From contig NZ_JACHNZ010000001.1 of NCBI RefSeq assembly GCF_014199685.1, positions 186,001 through 250,000 of the forward strand: a DNA stretch of 64,000 bases. The letters are read 5' to 3'. Positions 41,930-51,638 of this stretch are shown here, in pieces. A program made the position numbers and the translations under genes. How positions within the stretch are numbered: the first letter of the stretch is position 1; each line of letters starts with the position of its first letter. The DNA comes from Sphingosinicella soli (lineage in GTDB: Bacteria > Pseudomonadota > Alphaproteobacteria > Sphingomonadales > Sphingomonadaceae). The notes beneath the pieces were generated by a model. That model worked only from the letters and a program-made list of their open reading frames with translations, made no database searches and was not told the origin of the DNA.

Positions 41930-42216
41930 TATTCGATCACCTTCGGCACGGCGAAAAACCCGTATTCGGCCTTCGGGGCGTTCGACAGCACCTTGTCCTG
42001 GATGCCGCCATCGGTGACGACATCCTCGCGCCAGCGCAGCGTGTTGGGGATCACCGCCGCCAGCGGCTCCACGCCGTCGGTATCCACCTCGCCCAGCATC
42101 TCGACCCAGCCGAGAATCTTGGAAAGCTCCTCGGCCATCACCGCGCAGCGGCCATCATCGATCTTGATGCGCGCAAGATGCGCGACGCGTTTGACGGTTG
42201 CGGCGTCAACGGACAT
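41929..42216 (-). CDS. gatC: Asp-tRNA(Asn)/Glu-tRNA(Gln) amidotransferase subunit C
   Basis: Small belt subunit (95 residues) that wraps and stabilises the GatA-GatB interface. It starts [19 protein letters not shown], the usual helix, followed by the extended region [19 protein letters not shown]. First gene of the gatC-gatA-gatB-secreted protein operon. The 88 bp upstream is the leader and separates it from the DUF4153 gene on the same strand. Confidence 0.95.
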   Translation of the reverse strand: MSVDAATVKRVAHLARIKIDDGRCAVMAEELSKILGWVEMLGEVDTDGVEPLAAVIPNTLRWREDVVTDGGIQDKVLSNAPKAEYGFFAVPKVIE

Positions 42217-42304
42217 GCAAAAAACCCCGGATTGATTGAGCCAGAGCCGTTAGCACGCAGTTTCGTGCGCGGGCAAGCGTCCCGCACCTGCAAGGAGCGC
42301 GCAA

Positions 42305-44095
42305 TCAATCCGCTCCGGCCACAAGCTTGCCGTTGACACGAAGTTCCATTCCCTCGCGCGGCGCGATCTCCAGCTTTCCACTTTTTAGCGCCTTGATGAT
42401 TGGCCCCTCCGTGTTGGAGTGATACGCATCGCCGGGCCTAAGGCCGGCGTGCCATCCATCAGCCTTTTGTCTGTAAGCATCCGTGTCGTTCCAGCATGTC
42501 CGGCTGCCCGAGACGATTTCACACGTTTCACTGATAAAAACGGCATCCTCCAGACCGTCTCCGGTCAAGTCGGCGACAACAGCGGCGCAGAGCAGGTTTT
42601 CGTTTTCTCCGCAGCCACTTAGCCAGGTAGGCGGTCGATCATCGCTCTCGACAAGATACGCGATCAACCCCTCCGGAAGTTTCTTTCCCGATGGATACAC
42701 GGGCATGCGGTCAAATGTTTGGCGTAAACGGGGTGCAGTTTCCCGCGCCGCACGCCTGGTACGCGCCTCCCACCGCGATGATGTGCGATAAATTTGCCCA
42801 ATTTCATGCCGTATAGCCTCGGACTGCGGATGATCCTCCACGTCCGCCAGTTCACCCAGCGCATCGCGCCCCGGAGCGCCCAGATCGAACATCAACGCCG
42901 CGAAGTCAAAGTCATCGGGAGCGACCTTGCCGCTTAGCAGGCGAGCCGCCTGGTTTTCAGCCGAAATCGTTCGGAAATCCAGAATCGGCGTGGAAAGCAA
43001 AAGAAACACCACTCCCAAAGCAAGTGCCAGCCGCACGTTCGCAGTGCGCACTGTGTCAGCCCATCCTTCGAAACGGCGGACAAGCGGCCACAGGTAGGCA
43101 AGCCCGTAAGCAATCGCGAATCCGGTGAAGATCATTGCCCAGATGCGTTCCGGCATCAGGCCGCTAGCATCGACGCGAATACCGGTCGAGATGGCGGCGA
43201 TGACAGCGAGCGGCAGCATCGCGAAGGCAAGCCTCGTGGCGCCGAACCTCATCGCGCGCGCGGATGAAAGCTGATCGTTCGCATCCTTGATGACCGTATT
43301 CACGAGTAGCAGCGCGAACAACAGCGCGCCGAGCATCAGCGGTGTTGCGTGCCGGGTCGTCTCCCACAGCTTCGACAGGCCCGTCACTGGCAGGAAGGAG
43401 AGGAACAGCAACAACACGAACGCTAGCAGCGGCGCGAATACCGAAAGCACCGCCATCAGCGCCTTCTGCATCGCCGCGATCACGCTCGGCCAGTCGCGCA
43501 CCAGCGAGATACCGAGCGCAATGCTCGCGCCGCCGACCACGGTAATGAACACGGGCTTTTCGAACACATCGGAGAAGAACTCTACGCCGATCAGCTCAAA
43601 GAGACTGGCCCAGAGTGCGAACAGCAGCGTCACCGCGAGTTGGAAGCCACCCGCGCCGATGGCGACCACAATATCCTCCCAGCTACGCGCATGAAGTCCC
43701 GCATAGGGCAGTCGCCACCCGCCCTCGTCGCGCACGGTCTGGAACACCGGCAGGGCAATACCGAGCGCGGCGGCTAGGCACAGATATTGCCAGGCGAACC
43801 AGGGATCGTAGCTACCACTGCTATCCGCCTGCGGGCCCGCCACGAGGTTCCAATAGACGATGCCCGCCGCCACCGCGCCGCAGCCGGCGGCGAAGCCTGC
43901 GGACCACAGCGGACGGACGCCCGAAAGCGTGAACGCCAGCGCCGCCCCGGCGATGCAGACTCCGGTGGCCGCCACTGTCCGGATATCGCCGACGGGTCCG
44001 CTCCCGTGCGTCAGCCACCAAAACGCAAGCCCGCACAGCGCCCCGGCGACCATCAGCACCAGATGGCGCCGCTGACCATCCCCAAGATCGATCAT
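42305..44095 (-). CDS. DUF4153 multi-pass membrane protein
   Basis: A 596-residue protein with about a dozen hydrophobic helices over residues 10-370, then a long soluble C-terminal part. The FRTISAENQAARLLSG segment after the last helix is characteristic of DUF4153 proteins, which have no established function. The C-terminal domain has an FG-GAP-like line (VADLTGDGLEDAVFI) and five cysteines. It follows the D-aminoacylase-like gene by 15 bp and is probably co-transcribed with it. Codon use looks a little less GC-biased than its neighbours, judged by eye only. Confidence 0.8.
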   Translation of the reverse strand: MIDLGDGQRRHLVLMVAGALCGLAFWWLTHGSGPVGDIRTVAATGVCIAGAALAFTLSGVRPLWSAGFAAGCGAVAAGIVYWNLVAGPQADSSGSYDPWFAWQYLCLAAALGIALPVFQTVRDEGGWRLPYAGLHARSWEDIVVAIGAGGFQLAVTLLFALWASLFELIGVEFFSDVFEKPVFITVVGGASIALGISLVRDWPSVIAAMQKALMAVLSVFAPLLAFVLLLFLSFLPVTGLSKLWETTRHATPLMLGALLFALLLVNTVIKDANDQLSSARAMRFGATRLAFAMLPLAVIAAISTGIRVDASGLMPERIWAMIFTGFAIAYGLAYLWPLVRRFEGWADTVRTANVRLALALGVVFLLLSTPILDFRTISAENQAARLLSGKVAPDDFDFAALMFDLGAPGRDALGELADVEDHPQSEAIRHEIGQIYRTSSRWEARTRRAARETAPRLRQTFDRMPVYPSGKKLPEGLIAYLVESDDRPPTWLSGCGENENLLCAAVVADLTGDGLEDAVFISETCEIVSGSRTCWNDTDAYRQKADGWHAGLRPGDAYHSNTEGPIIKALKSGKLEIAPREGMELRVNGKLVAGAD

Positions 44096-44110
44096 GACGC
44101 CAAACTCGCT

Positions 44111-45805
44111 TTACGCCGGGCATTTCCCCGCGCCCGGCCCCTTCACGAAGCGGCCCGGCCGCGCTGCGGTGGCCTCGCCGTTTTTCAGCACCTGCTGGCC
44201 GTTCACGAACACGTCGCGCACGCCCACCGAATACTGGTGCGGCTTGGCGAAGGTCGCCTTGTCGGCGATCGTCGCGGGGTCGAACACCACGACGTCGGCG
44301 TAATAGCCCGGCGCCAGGCGTCCGCGTCCTTCGATACCCATCTGCTCCGCCGAGAACGACGTCAGCTGGCGCACCGCCTGCGAGAGGCTGATCGTCTTTT
44401 CGTCGCGCACATATTTGCCGAGCAGGCGCGGGATGTTGCCGTAGGCGCGCGGGTGCGTGCTCGATTTCAGGAACACGCCCTCGGTCGCCGGCGCGTCCGC
44501 GTCGGAGCCGAAGCTCATCCACGGCAGTGTCGTCTGCTTCGCGACATTGGCCTCGCTCATCAGGAAATAGGCGGTGCCGACCCGGCTGCCGTCTTCCACC
44601 ACGAGGTCCATCGCGGTTTCTTCCGGGCTCTTGCCGCGCTCGCGCGCCACTTCGCCCAGCGTCTTGCCGATCAGCGGCTTCAGCTTCTCGCTCTTGAAGC
44701 CCAGCAGCAGCAGGCCTTCCGCTGTTCCGGCCTGATTGTAGAGGTTCTCCCAGCCGTTGCCCGGCGCCTTCATCTCGGCGGCGACCTTTGCGCGGATCGC
44801 GGGGTCTTTCAGCCGTTCGAACCACGCCTCCTCACCGCCCGCCTGCACCCACGGCGGCATCGCCGCATCGAGTCCGGTCGCGCCAGCCGGGTAGGTGTAC
44901 ATCGTGGCGGTAATGTCGAGGCCTTCCTTCTGCGCGGCCTCCACCTTGGCGATCACGGGATCGAGCTTGTCCCAATTGTTTTTCCCCGCCAGCTTCAGGT
45001 GATAGATGATCGCGGGCGCTTTGGATTGGCGCGCGATGTCGATCAGTTCATCGACCGCGGGCAGGATGTTGTCCCCTTCGGAGCGCATGTGGCTGATGTA
45101 GCGCCCGCCGCAGGGGGCTGCCGCCTGCATCAGCGCAACAAGTTCCGGCGTCTCCGCGAACGTCGCGGGCGCATAGATCATTGCCGACCCGACGCCGAGC
45201 GCGCCTTCGTTCATGGCGGTGCGCACCAGCGCCTGCATGCGTTTCATCTGTTCCGGGGTCGGGTCCACGTCATCCTCGCCGAGTTCATGGATGCGCACCG
45301 TCGTTGCGCCCACGAAGCTCGCGACGTTGGGCGAGATGCCCAGCGTTTCCAGGCGGGTCAGATACTCGCCGAGCGTGGTCCACGTGATGTCGTATTTCAC
45401 GTCGCCCATGCGGCTCAAATGCAGTTTCTTCATCTTTTCGTTGGCGGGGCCCATGGTCCAGCCTTCGCCCATCACTTCCAGCGTCACGCCCTGCTTCAGG
45501 TCGCCGAGCCCGCGCCCGTCCACGAGCAGCGATTCGGTCGCCCAGCTGTGCGTGTTGATGAAGCCCGGCGCCACCGCGAGACCGGCGGCGTCGATTTCGG
45601 TGCGTCCGCGCGCGGCCGGGCCGACCGAGACCACCTTGTCGCCGTCGATGGCGACATCGCCGATCTGCGCCGCGCCGCCCGAGCCGTCGTAGATCGTGCC
45701 GCCGCGAATCACCAGGTCGTGAAGCGCGGGCGTGGCGCCTCCCGCCGCGCAGGCGGCCAGCGGAAGAATGAGGGAAACGGCGAAAGGAACCCGTGTGATA
45801 CGCAT
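44111..45805 (-). CDS. D-aminoacylase-like amidohydrolase, lipoprotein
   Basis: A 564-residue amidohydrolase_3 family protein related to N-acyl-D-amino-acid deacylases. A lipobox (LPLAAC, Cys19) predicts a lipid-anchored periplasmic location. After the beta-sandwich start (IRGGTIYDGSGG) the usual metal motif HxH is written THSWATESL here, so the second histidine is a tryptophan; other conserved parts (GEGWTMGP, HMRSEGDN, GRLAPGYYADVVVFD) are present. It may use a modified metal site, as a subgroup of the family does. ATG 45805 is chosen over an upstream TTG because the signal peptide starts there. Confidence 0.87.
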   Translation of the reverse strand: MRITRVPFAVSLILPLAACAAGGATPALHDLVIRGGTIYDGSGGAAQIGDVAIDGDKVVSVGPAARGRTEIDAAGLAVAPGFINTHSWATESLLVDGRGLGDLKQGVTLEVMGEGWTMGPANEKMKKLHLSRMGDVKYDITWTTLGEYLTRLETLGISPNVASFVGATTVRIHELGEDDVDPTPEQMKRMQALVRTAMNEGALGVGSAMIYAPATFAETPELVALMQAAAPCGGRYISHMRSEGDNILPAVDELIDIARQSKAPAIIYHLKLAGKNNWDKLDPVIAKVEAAQKEGLDITATMYTYPAGATGLDAAMPPWVQAGGEEAWFERLKDPAIRAKVAAEMKAPGNGWENLYNQAGTAEGLLLLGFKSEKLKPLIGKTLGEVARERGKSPEETAMDLVVEDGSRVGTAYFLMSEANVAKQTTLPWMSFGSDADAPATEGVFLKSSTHPRAYGNIPRLLGKYVRDEKTISLSQAVRQLTSFSAEQMGIEGRGRLAPGYYADVVVFDPATIADKATFAKPHQYSVGVRDVFVNGQQVLKNGEATAARPGRFVKGPGAGKCPA

Positions 45806-45873
45806 GGTGTTAACCCCTGTATTCTCGTTGCATGAGCGGCATGCTAAGCGCCCGAACAAAGGAGTCCAGCAAC

Positions 45874-47148
45874 TTGGCCGCCCGACGGTTTCTCTACATC
45901 ATCGCCGCGCTCATCGTGCTCGCCATCGCGGGTGCGTTCGCATACCGGATTTTCGCGCCGCACCTGATGCGGGCAGCCTTCGTGCCGTCAGTCAGCTTCG
46001 CGGACAGTCCCAAGCCCGTCGCCACGTTCTACAACCGCGCGGATGCGTGGCTGGCGCGCCCCGGCATCCCGGCGGATGTCGTGCGCTGGACGCCCGAGGG
46101 CTACAGCCCCGCGCCCAAGCCCGCCGTCGCGGTGTTCTATGTTCATCCCACCACCTATCTGAAGGCGGATCGGTGGAACGCGCCGATCGCGCTCACCGGC
46201 GATCCCCGCTTCCGGCAAACGGTGTTCCTGAAAAGCCAGGCCAGCGTCTTCAACGGCATCGGCGAGGTGTGGGCGCCCAAATACCGGCAGGCGACCTTCG
46301 GCGCTTTCCTCGCGCTCGGCGAACCCGATTCGGCGAAATCGTTCGCGCTTGCCTACAGCGATATCGAAAATGCGTTCGAGCTGTTCCTGCGCGAAATCCC
46401 GGCGGACCGGAAGATCATTCTCGCGGGCCACAGCCAGGGCTCGCTGCACCTCGTCTCGCTGCTCGCGCAGAAGATCGCGGGCACGCCCGTCGCGGATCGC
46501 ATCGTCGCGGCATACCTTATCGGCTGGCCGATCTCGATCGAAACGGATCTGCCGAAGCTGGGTTTGAAGCCGTGCGAGACGCCCGAAGAGACCGGCTGCA
46601 TCATCGCCTTCCAAAGCTATGCCGAACCTGCCCAGCCCGAATCGATCTTCGATCCGTTCTACACGACGATCGGCCTCACCGGCGCCCCCCGCGCCGGAAC
46701 GCACCTGCTGTGCATCAATCCGCTGACCGGGGGCCCGGACCTTCCGGCCGCTGCTGAACAGGAAACCGCCGAAGCACCCGCCGCAGCCGAGGACATCGCG
46801 CGCAGCAGCCTCGCCGCGCAGGCCGCGCCGCTTCCGGTGGAGACGATGGAAGGCGCGGAGGAGAGCGATCCCTATGGCCCCGCGCGCAACCTCGGCACGC
46901 TGATCCCGGTCGATGAAACCTATTCGGCCGCAACGCTCGAAGCCGGAACGGTCGGCGCGCAATGTACCGACAGGGGCTATCTCAGCATCGGCGAAAAGCC
47001 GCCGGAGGGTTTGCGGTCGTACGTGCTGCCGGGCAACAACTACCACGTCTACGATTACGCGCTGTTCTGGACGAACCTGCGCACAGATGCGGAGCGCCGC
47101 GCCCAGGCGGCGCTTACGTCGCGCGCGCAGGCCGTGCGCGCGCGGTGA
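45874..47148 (+). CDS. DUF3089 alpha/beta-hydrolase, membrane-anchored
   Basis: A predicted alpha/beta-hydrolase of about 424 residues with an N-terminal membrane helix ([19 protein letters not shown]) and the nucleophile elbow GHSQGS. DUF3089 proteins have no assigned substrate; lipase/esterase activity is likely. The start is unsettled: TTG 45874 has an excellent AAAGGAG site nine bases upstream, whereas ATG 45832, in the same frame, has none. A stretch of alanine/glutamate-rich sequence (about residues 290-320) looks like an insertion. The stop overlaps the ruvX start by 4 bp. Confidence 0.88.
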   Translation: MAARRFLYIIAALIVLAIAGAFAYRIFAPHLMRAAFVPSVSFADSPKPVATFYNRADAWLARPGIPADVVRWTPEGYSPAPKPAVAVFYVHPTTYLKADRWNAPIALTGDPRFRQTVFLKSQASVFNGIGEVWAPKYRQATFGAFLALGEPDSAKSFALAYSDIENAFELFLREIPADRKIILAGHSQGSLHLVSLLAQKIAGTPVADRIVAAYLIGWPISIETDLPKLGLKPCETPEETGCIIAFQSYAEPAQPESIFDPFYTTIGLTGAPRAGTHLLCINPLTGGPDLPAAAEQETAEAPAAAEDIARSSLAAQAAPLPVETMEGAEESDPYGPARNLGTLIPVDETYSAATLEAGTVGAQCTDRGYLSIGEKPPEGLRSYVLPGNNYHVYDYALFWTNLRTDAERRAQAALTSRAQAVRAR

Positions 47149-47609
47149 GCACGCGCTCGGCCGCCGAATTCGCGGCGCAATTGCCTTCGGGCGTGCTTGC
47201 CGGTCTTGATCTCGGCACGCGAACGATCGGCGTCGCCTTCTGCGATGCGCAGTGGCACTTCGCCAGCCCTGCGGAGACCATCGCACGGCGCAAGCAGGCG
47301 CAGGATTTCGCAGAGCTTCGCCGCCTCGCTGCGGGCCGCGTGCTCGCCGGCATCGTCCTCGGCTATCCCGTGAACATGGACGGCACAGACGGCGCCCGCG
47401 CGCAGGCGACACGCGCCTTCGCGCGTTCGCTCGAAGCCGAATTCGCCCTCCCCGTCCTCCTGTGGGACGAGCGCCTCTCCACCGTCGCCGTCACGCGAGA
47501 AATGATCGCCGCCGACATGAGCCGCGCAAAACGCGCCGAACGCGTCGACGCCCTCGCCGCAGCCCACATCCTGCAAGCCGCCATAGACGCCCTGGCGCTC
47601 ACCGCCTGA
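47145..47609 (+). CDS. ruvX: Holliday junction resolvase-like protein / pre-16S rRNA nuclease
   Basis: YqgF/RuvX family nuclease of 154 residues with an RNase H-like fold. In E. coli the protein completes 16S rRNA 5' processing; the Holliday junction role is an older prediction. The signature strands are [22 protein letters not shown] and the late LWDERLSTV. The start is GTG 47145, overlapping the TGA of the DUF3089 gene (GTGA), so it is translationally coupled. A long inverted repeat follows its stop. Confidence 0.94.
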   Translation: MSTRSAAEFAAQLPSGVLAGLDLGTRTIGVAFCDAQWHFASPAETIARRKQAQDFAELRRLAAGRVLAGIVLGYPVNMDGTDGARAQATRAFARSLEAEFALPVLLWDERLSTVAVTREMIAADMSRAKRAERVDALAAAHILQAAIDALALTA

Positions 47610-47616
47610 GTAAAAA

Positions 47617-47716
47617 GCCCCTCCTCTTCAGGGGAGGGGTTGGGGTGGGGCGTTTCCGCCCAGCGCCGCGTGTGGGGATAGGCCCCACCCCTGGCCCCTC
47701 CCCTGAAGTGGAGGGG
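47617..47716. repeat. Long inverted repeat, probable bidirectional terminator
   Basis: Arms at 47617-47651 and 47682-47716 (about 35 bases) are inverted copies with four to five differences around a 30-base loop; the core is TTCAGGGGAGGGG. Each arm also contains a smaller CCCCTC/GAGGGG dyad. The element starts 8 bp after ruvX and is flanked by AAAAA on the left and GAAAGAAA on the right, so it could terminate both ruvX and the convergent transporter. Its form is that of a dispersed intergenic palindrome. Confidence 0.75.
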
Positions 47717-47735
47717 AGAAAGAAATCGCGCCCCC

Positions 47736-49061
47736 CTACCGCGCCGCATCCTCCCGGTCGATCGCCACCAGCGATATCCCCTTCGTCTCGCGCATCAGAA
47801 GCGCCGCGATCAGGCTCACCATCCCTGCCAGCATGATGTACACCGCGATCGGCCACCACGTTTCATATTCGCGCAGCAGCGCCGTGCCGATCAGCGGCGC
47901 CCACGATCCGGCGAAGATCGCCGTCAGCTGATAGCCGAGCGATACGCCCGAATAGCGCATCCGCGTCGGGAACATCTCGGTCATGATCGCCGGCTGCGCC
48001 GCGTACATCAGCGAGTGAACCATCATCCCCGTGATGATCGCCGCGAGCACGATCCCCGTCGTCCCTGTATCCAGCATCGGAAAGGCCACGAACGGCCACA
48101 CCATCGTCAGCAGCGTGCCCGCGATATACAGCGGCTTGCGCCCGAACCGGTCGGTCGCGTGCCCCACGGCGGGGATGATGAGCGCATGGAGGATGTGCGC
48201 GAAGAACAGCAGCGTCAGGATGCCCGTGGTGTCGCCGCCGCGATGCGACAGGTAGGTGATCGTGAACGTCACGACCATGTAGTAGAGAATGTTCTCGGCA
48301 AAGCGCAGCCCCATCGCCGTGAACACGCGGCGCGGATACAGGCGGAAGACCTCCTTCAGCCCATAGCCCGCATCCGCCTTCTCCTCCATTTCCGCCTTCG
48401 CGGCCTTGAAGATCGGCGAATCCGAAACCTGCGTGCGGATGTAATAGCCGATGCCCACGATCACGACCGACATCCAGAACCCGACGCGCCATCCCCACGA
48501 CAGGAATGCCTCTTCCGAAAGCGTCGCCGACAGCACGAGCAGCACCACCGTCGCGGCCAGGTTGCCCAGCGGCACGGCGGCGTGCGGAAAGCTGCCCCAG
48601 AAGCCGCGGCTGTGGTTCGGGCTGTGCTCGGTCACGAGCAGCACCGCCCCGCCCCATTCGCCGCCGAGCGCAAAGCCCTGGATGAAGCGCAGCGTCACCA
48701 GCAGCAGCGGCGCCCAGTACCCGATCTGGTGGAACGAAGGCAGGCAGCCCATCAGGAAGGTGGAAACGCCGATCAGGATCAGGCTGAACTGCAGCAGCGA
48801 CTTGCGGCCCACCTTGTCCCCGAAATGCCCGAAGACGATGCCGCCGAGCGGCCGCGCGAGGAAGCCCACGGCATAGGTCGCGAAGGCCGCGATGACGCCG
48901 TCGAGTTCGTTGCCCGTGTCGGGGAAGAACAGCTTGCCGAACACCAGCGTCGCGACCGTGCCGTAGAGGAAGAACTCGTACCATTCGACGACCGTTCCGG
49001 CCATCGAGGCGCCCACGACCTTCTTCAGATACGGCAGATCGGCGGTTTCTTCGTGTTTCAT
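47736..49061 (-). CDS. MHS-family MFS transporter (proton symporter)
   Basis: A 441-residue 12-helix transporter of the metabolite:H+ symporter branch that includes ProP, KgtP and ShiA. It has the typical N-terminus GTVVEWYEFFLYG, the loop GHFGDKVGRKSLL, and the second-half sequence GHATDRFGRKPLY. The substrate (organic acid, betaine or proline) is not readable. ATG 49061 is chosen because AAGGGGAG precedes it; the frame continues upstream without protein-like sequence. Confidence 0.92.
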   Translation of the reverse strand: MKHEETADLPYLKKVVGASMAGTVVEWYEFFLYGTVATLVFGKLFFPDTGNELDGVIAAFATYAVGFLARPLGGIVFGHFGDKVGRKSLLQFSLILIGVSTFLMGCLPSFHQIGYWAPLLLVTLRFIQGFALGGEWGGAVLLVTEHSPNHSRGFWGSFPHAAVPLGNLAATVVLLVLSATLSEEAFLSWGWRVGFWMSVVIVGIGYYIRTQVSDSPIFKAAKAEMEEKADAGYGLKEVFRLYPRRVFTAMGLRFAENILYYMVVTFTITYLSHRGGDTTGILTLLFFAHILHALIIPAVGHATDRFGRKPLYIAGTLLTMVWPFVAFPMLDTGTTGIVLAAIITGMMVHSLMYAAQPAIMTEMFPTRMRYSGVSLGYQLTAIFAGSWAPLIGTALLREYETWWPIAVYIMLAGMVSLIAALLMRETKGISLVAIDREDAAR

Positions 49062-49404
49062 CGGCGCTCCCCTTGCCGAAACGGGCGTGCCTCGCACCGT
49101 GCCCAGCGTCAAGCTGCACATTTATGATATGAAACGCCTGTCCTACAGCACGCGGATTGATGTAGCAGGCAGCCATGCCCGCACGCCTTGCTTCGCCTCC
49201 TGCCGACAGCCGCCGCGCGCGAACGCGAAATCCGCGCATTGGCCTCCACTTCCTCCACTTTGCCCGGCAAGGCCTTGATGTTGCTTGGCCGGATCGTAGG
49301 GGCGGCGCTACGCGCCTTCCCGTTTCCCCGCCTGTCCCCAGCGAAGCCCTTGCCCGTTTCGCCCCTTGCCCGCCGGGGCGCACAGGTCTAAAGGCTCGGC
49401 TTTA
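49062..49404. other. 343-bp gap between MHS transporter and pyrB
   Basis: Divergent control region for the transporter and pyrB. Several short open frames occur on both strands, but they are arginine/proline-rich and lack ribosome binding sites. I see no LexA box, convincing leader peptide or terminator-like attenuator for pyrB. Part of the region (49120-49150) is less GC-rich and may hold promoters. Confidence 0.5.
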
Positions 49405-50409
49405 ATGACATCGACACAGCAACCCGCTCCGCTACCGGCCGTGCCGCCGGGGGCGCACCCCTTCCCGCACATGCATCTGCTGGGAATCGAAGGCCTGAAA
49501 CCGTGGGAAATCGGCTTCCTGCTTTCAGAGGCCGAACACTGGGTCGAATTCAGCCGCAGCGCCCACAAGCGCGACGAGCGGCTCGCCAGCCTCACCCAGA
49601 TCAACGCCTTCTTCGAAAACTCGACGCGCACGCTGCTGTCGTTCGAAATCGCGGGCAAACGGCTCGGCGCGGACGTCGTCAACATGTCCGTTCAGTCCTC
49701 TTCGATGAAGAAGGGCGAAACCCTGCTCGATACGGCGCTCACGCTGAACGCCATGCACCCGGATGTCATCGTCATCCGTCACGATGCCTCGGGCGCGGTC
49801 GCGCTGATCGCCTCCAAGGTCGATTGCCCCGTGCTCAACGCGGGCGACGGCCGCCACGAGCACCCGACGCAGGCACTGCTCGACGCGCTCACGATCCGCC
49901 GTCGCAAGGGCCGCATCGAAGGCCTCAAGGTCGCGATCTGCGGCGACATCCTGCACAGCCGCGTCGCCCGCTCGAACTTCCACCTGCTCGCCGCGCTCGG
50001 CGCCGAGGTGCGCGCAGTCGCGCCGCCCACATTGATGCCTGCCGGGATCGAGCGTTTCGGCGTCACCGCCTTCACCGATATGGATGCGGGCCTCGAAGGC
50101 GCCGACGTCATCATGATGCTCCGTCTCCAGCGGGAGCGTATGGCGGGGGCCTATCTCCCGTCGGAGCGCGAATATTTCCATTTCTACGGCCTCACCGCGA
50201 AACGTCTCGCGACGGCGGGCGACAACGTGCTCGTCATGCACCCCGGCCCGATGAACCGGGGCGTCGAGATCGAATCGCAGGTCGCCGACGACATCGCCCG
50301 CTCCGCGATCACCGAGCAGGTCGAGATGGGCGTCGCCGTCCGCATGGCCTGCCTTGACGTGCTGACGCGCACGCGAAGGGGCGTAGCCGACTGGGAGGTG
50401 CGCGCATGA
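49405..50409 (+). CDS. pyrB: Aspartate carbamoyltransferase catalytic subunit
   Basis: Second step of pyrimidine synthesis: carbamoyl phosphate plus aspartate to carbamoyl aspartate. The 334-residue protein has the phosphate-binding STRT loop in [11 protein letters not shown], the HPTQALLD segment and the late [11 protein letters not shown] 49405 begins [10 protein letters not shown]; an in-frame extension upstream is not conserved-looking. The stop overlaps the pseudo-dihydroorotase start by 4 bp, and the two proteins probably form one complex, as in other bacteria with this gene pair. No regulatory subunit PyrI is present. Confidence 0.96.
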   Translation: MTSTQQPAPLPAVPPGAHPFPHMHLLGIEGLKPWEIGFLLSEAEHWVEFSRSAHKRDERLASLTQINAFFENSTRTLLSFEIAGKRLGADVVNMSVQSSSMKKGETLLDTALTLNAMHPDVIVIRHDASGAVALIASKVDCPVLNAGDGRHEHPTQALLDALTIRRRKGRIEGLKVAICGDILHSRVARSNFHLLAALGAEVRAVAPPTLMPAGIERFGVTAFTDMDAGLEGADVIMMLRLQRERMAGAYLPSEREYFHFYGLTAKRLATAGDNVLVMHPGPMNRGVEIESQVADDIARSAITEQVEMGVAVRMACLDVLTRTRRGVADWEVRA

Positions 50410-51638
50410 GGCCGCTTGCGATCATGGGCGCGCGCGTCATCGACCCTGCAAGCGGTCTGGATGCAGTGGTCGATATTCTCATCGCCGACCGCATGGTCGC
50501 CGCTGTCGGCAAGCCTGATATTCCCTCGGACGCGCAGCGTATCGACGCGGCGGGGCTCATCGCGGCGCCCGGTCTTGTCGATGCCGGTGTCTTCCGGTCC
50601 GAACCCGCCGCGTGCCTTGCGGGCGGCATCACGCGCACGCTGCTGATGCCCGATCAATCGCCGGTGATCGACGATCCCGCGCTTGCCGAGCGCGCGCAGC
50701 GCATCGGCAAGCCGCACGTCTGGGTGCACCCCCTCGCCGCCGCGACACGCGGCCTTGCCGGAACCGAGCTTGCCGAAGTCGGCCTGATGAAGGTTGCGGG
50801 CGCCGTCGGCATCGCAACGGGCCGCGCCCAGATCGCTTCGGCGGCGGTCATGTACCGGCTGCTGCAATATGCGGCCGCGTTCGATCTCGTCACCGTGGTG
50901 CATGCCGAAGACGCTGCGCTCACCGAAGGCGCCGAGGCGACGACGGGGGAAACCGCCACGCGGCTCGGCTTTGCGTCTGCTCCGGCCATCGCCGAAGCCA
51001 TCGCGATCGCGCGCGATGTGCGTCTCGCCGAAGCGGCGGGCGCGCGGCTCCACGTCCACAAGGTGACGACGGCCGAGGGGCTGGACGTGATCCGCACCGC
51101 GCGGGCGCGGGGCGCGCGGATCACCTGCGGCACCGCCCCGGCCTACCTGCTCCTGAACGACGAGGCCGTCACCGGCTATCGCACCTTCACCCGTCTTTCA
51201 CCGCCGCTCCGCGCGGAGGACGATCGCCGGGCGATGCTCGCGGGTCTTGCGGACGGCACGATCGATTGCCTCACCTCGGCGCACGATCCGCGCGGGCAGG
51301 ACGAAAAGCGTCTGCCCTTCGCGCAGGCTACGCCGGGCGTATCGGGAGCAGAAACGCTGCTCGCGCTCGCCATCTCGGCAGGCGAGAACGCAGGCGTTTC
51401 CCTTTCCCGGCTGATCGCAATGATGAGCGCCGCGCCGACGAAAATCTTCGGCGTGCCGGGCGGAACGCTCAGCGCGGGGGCGCCTGCCGACGTCGTGCTG
51501 TTCGATGCCGGTGCGCCCTGGCGGATCGATGCGGCGAAATTCGTTTCGACCGGCGACAACACGCCGTTCGACGGCCTGCCTGTGCAGGGCCGCGTGAAAT
51601 GGACCGTGAAGAGCGGCGAGATTGCCTTCGCGGGGTAA
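50406..51638 (+). CDS. Pseudo-dihydroorotase (PyrC-like, non-catalytic)
   Basis: A 410-residue amidohydrolase-fold homologue of class I dihydroorotase, coupled to pyrB. The metal-binding DxHxHxREP of active enzymes reads D59-AGVFRS-E66-P67 here: both histidines and the arginine are gone. The late TDHAPH motif is replaced by TSAHDPRG. One histidine (VVHAED) remains. It therefore cannot bind the usual two zinc ions and should be a structural partner that stabilises PyrB, as known for pseudo-dihydroorotases. A catalytic dihydroorotase must be encoded outside this window. Ends flush against the convergent SPOR gene. Confidence 0.88.
   Translation: MRPLAIMGARVIDPASGLDAVVDILIADRMVAAVGKPDIPSDAQRIDAAGLIAAPGLVDAGVFRSEPAACLAGGITRTLLMPDQSPVIDDPALAERAQRIGKPHVWVHPLAAATRGLAGTELAEVGLMKVAGAVGIATGRAQIASAAVMYRLLQYAAAFDLVTVVHAEDAALTEGAEATTGETATRLGFASAPAIAEAIAIARDVRLAEAAGARLHVHKVTTAEGLDVIRTARARGARITCGTAPAYLLLNDEAVTGYRTFTRLSPPLRAEDDRRAMLAGLADGTIDCLTSAHDPRGQDEKRLPFAQATPGVSGAETLLALAISAGENAGVSLSRLIAMMSAAPTKIFGVPGGTLSAGAPADVVLFDAGAPWRIDAAKFVSTGDNTPFDGLPVQGRVKWTVKSGEIAFAG

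Noticed and set aside
42217-42304. Small RNA or leader gene before gatC
   Set aside because: Only a short weak hairpin is visible and no promoter-terminator pair.
49087-49278. 63-codon frame between the MHS transporter and pyrB
   Set aside because: No ribosome binding site, Pro/Arg/Ser-rich sequence without secondary structure pattern, and no coding-like conservation visible.
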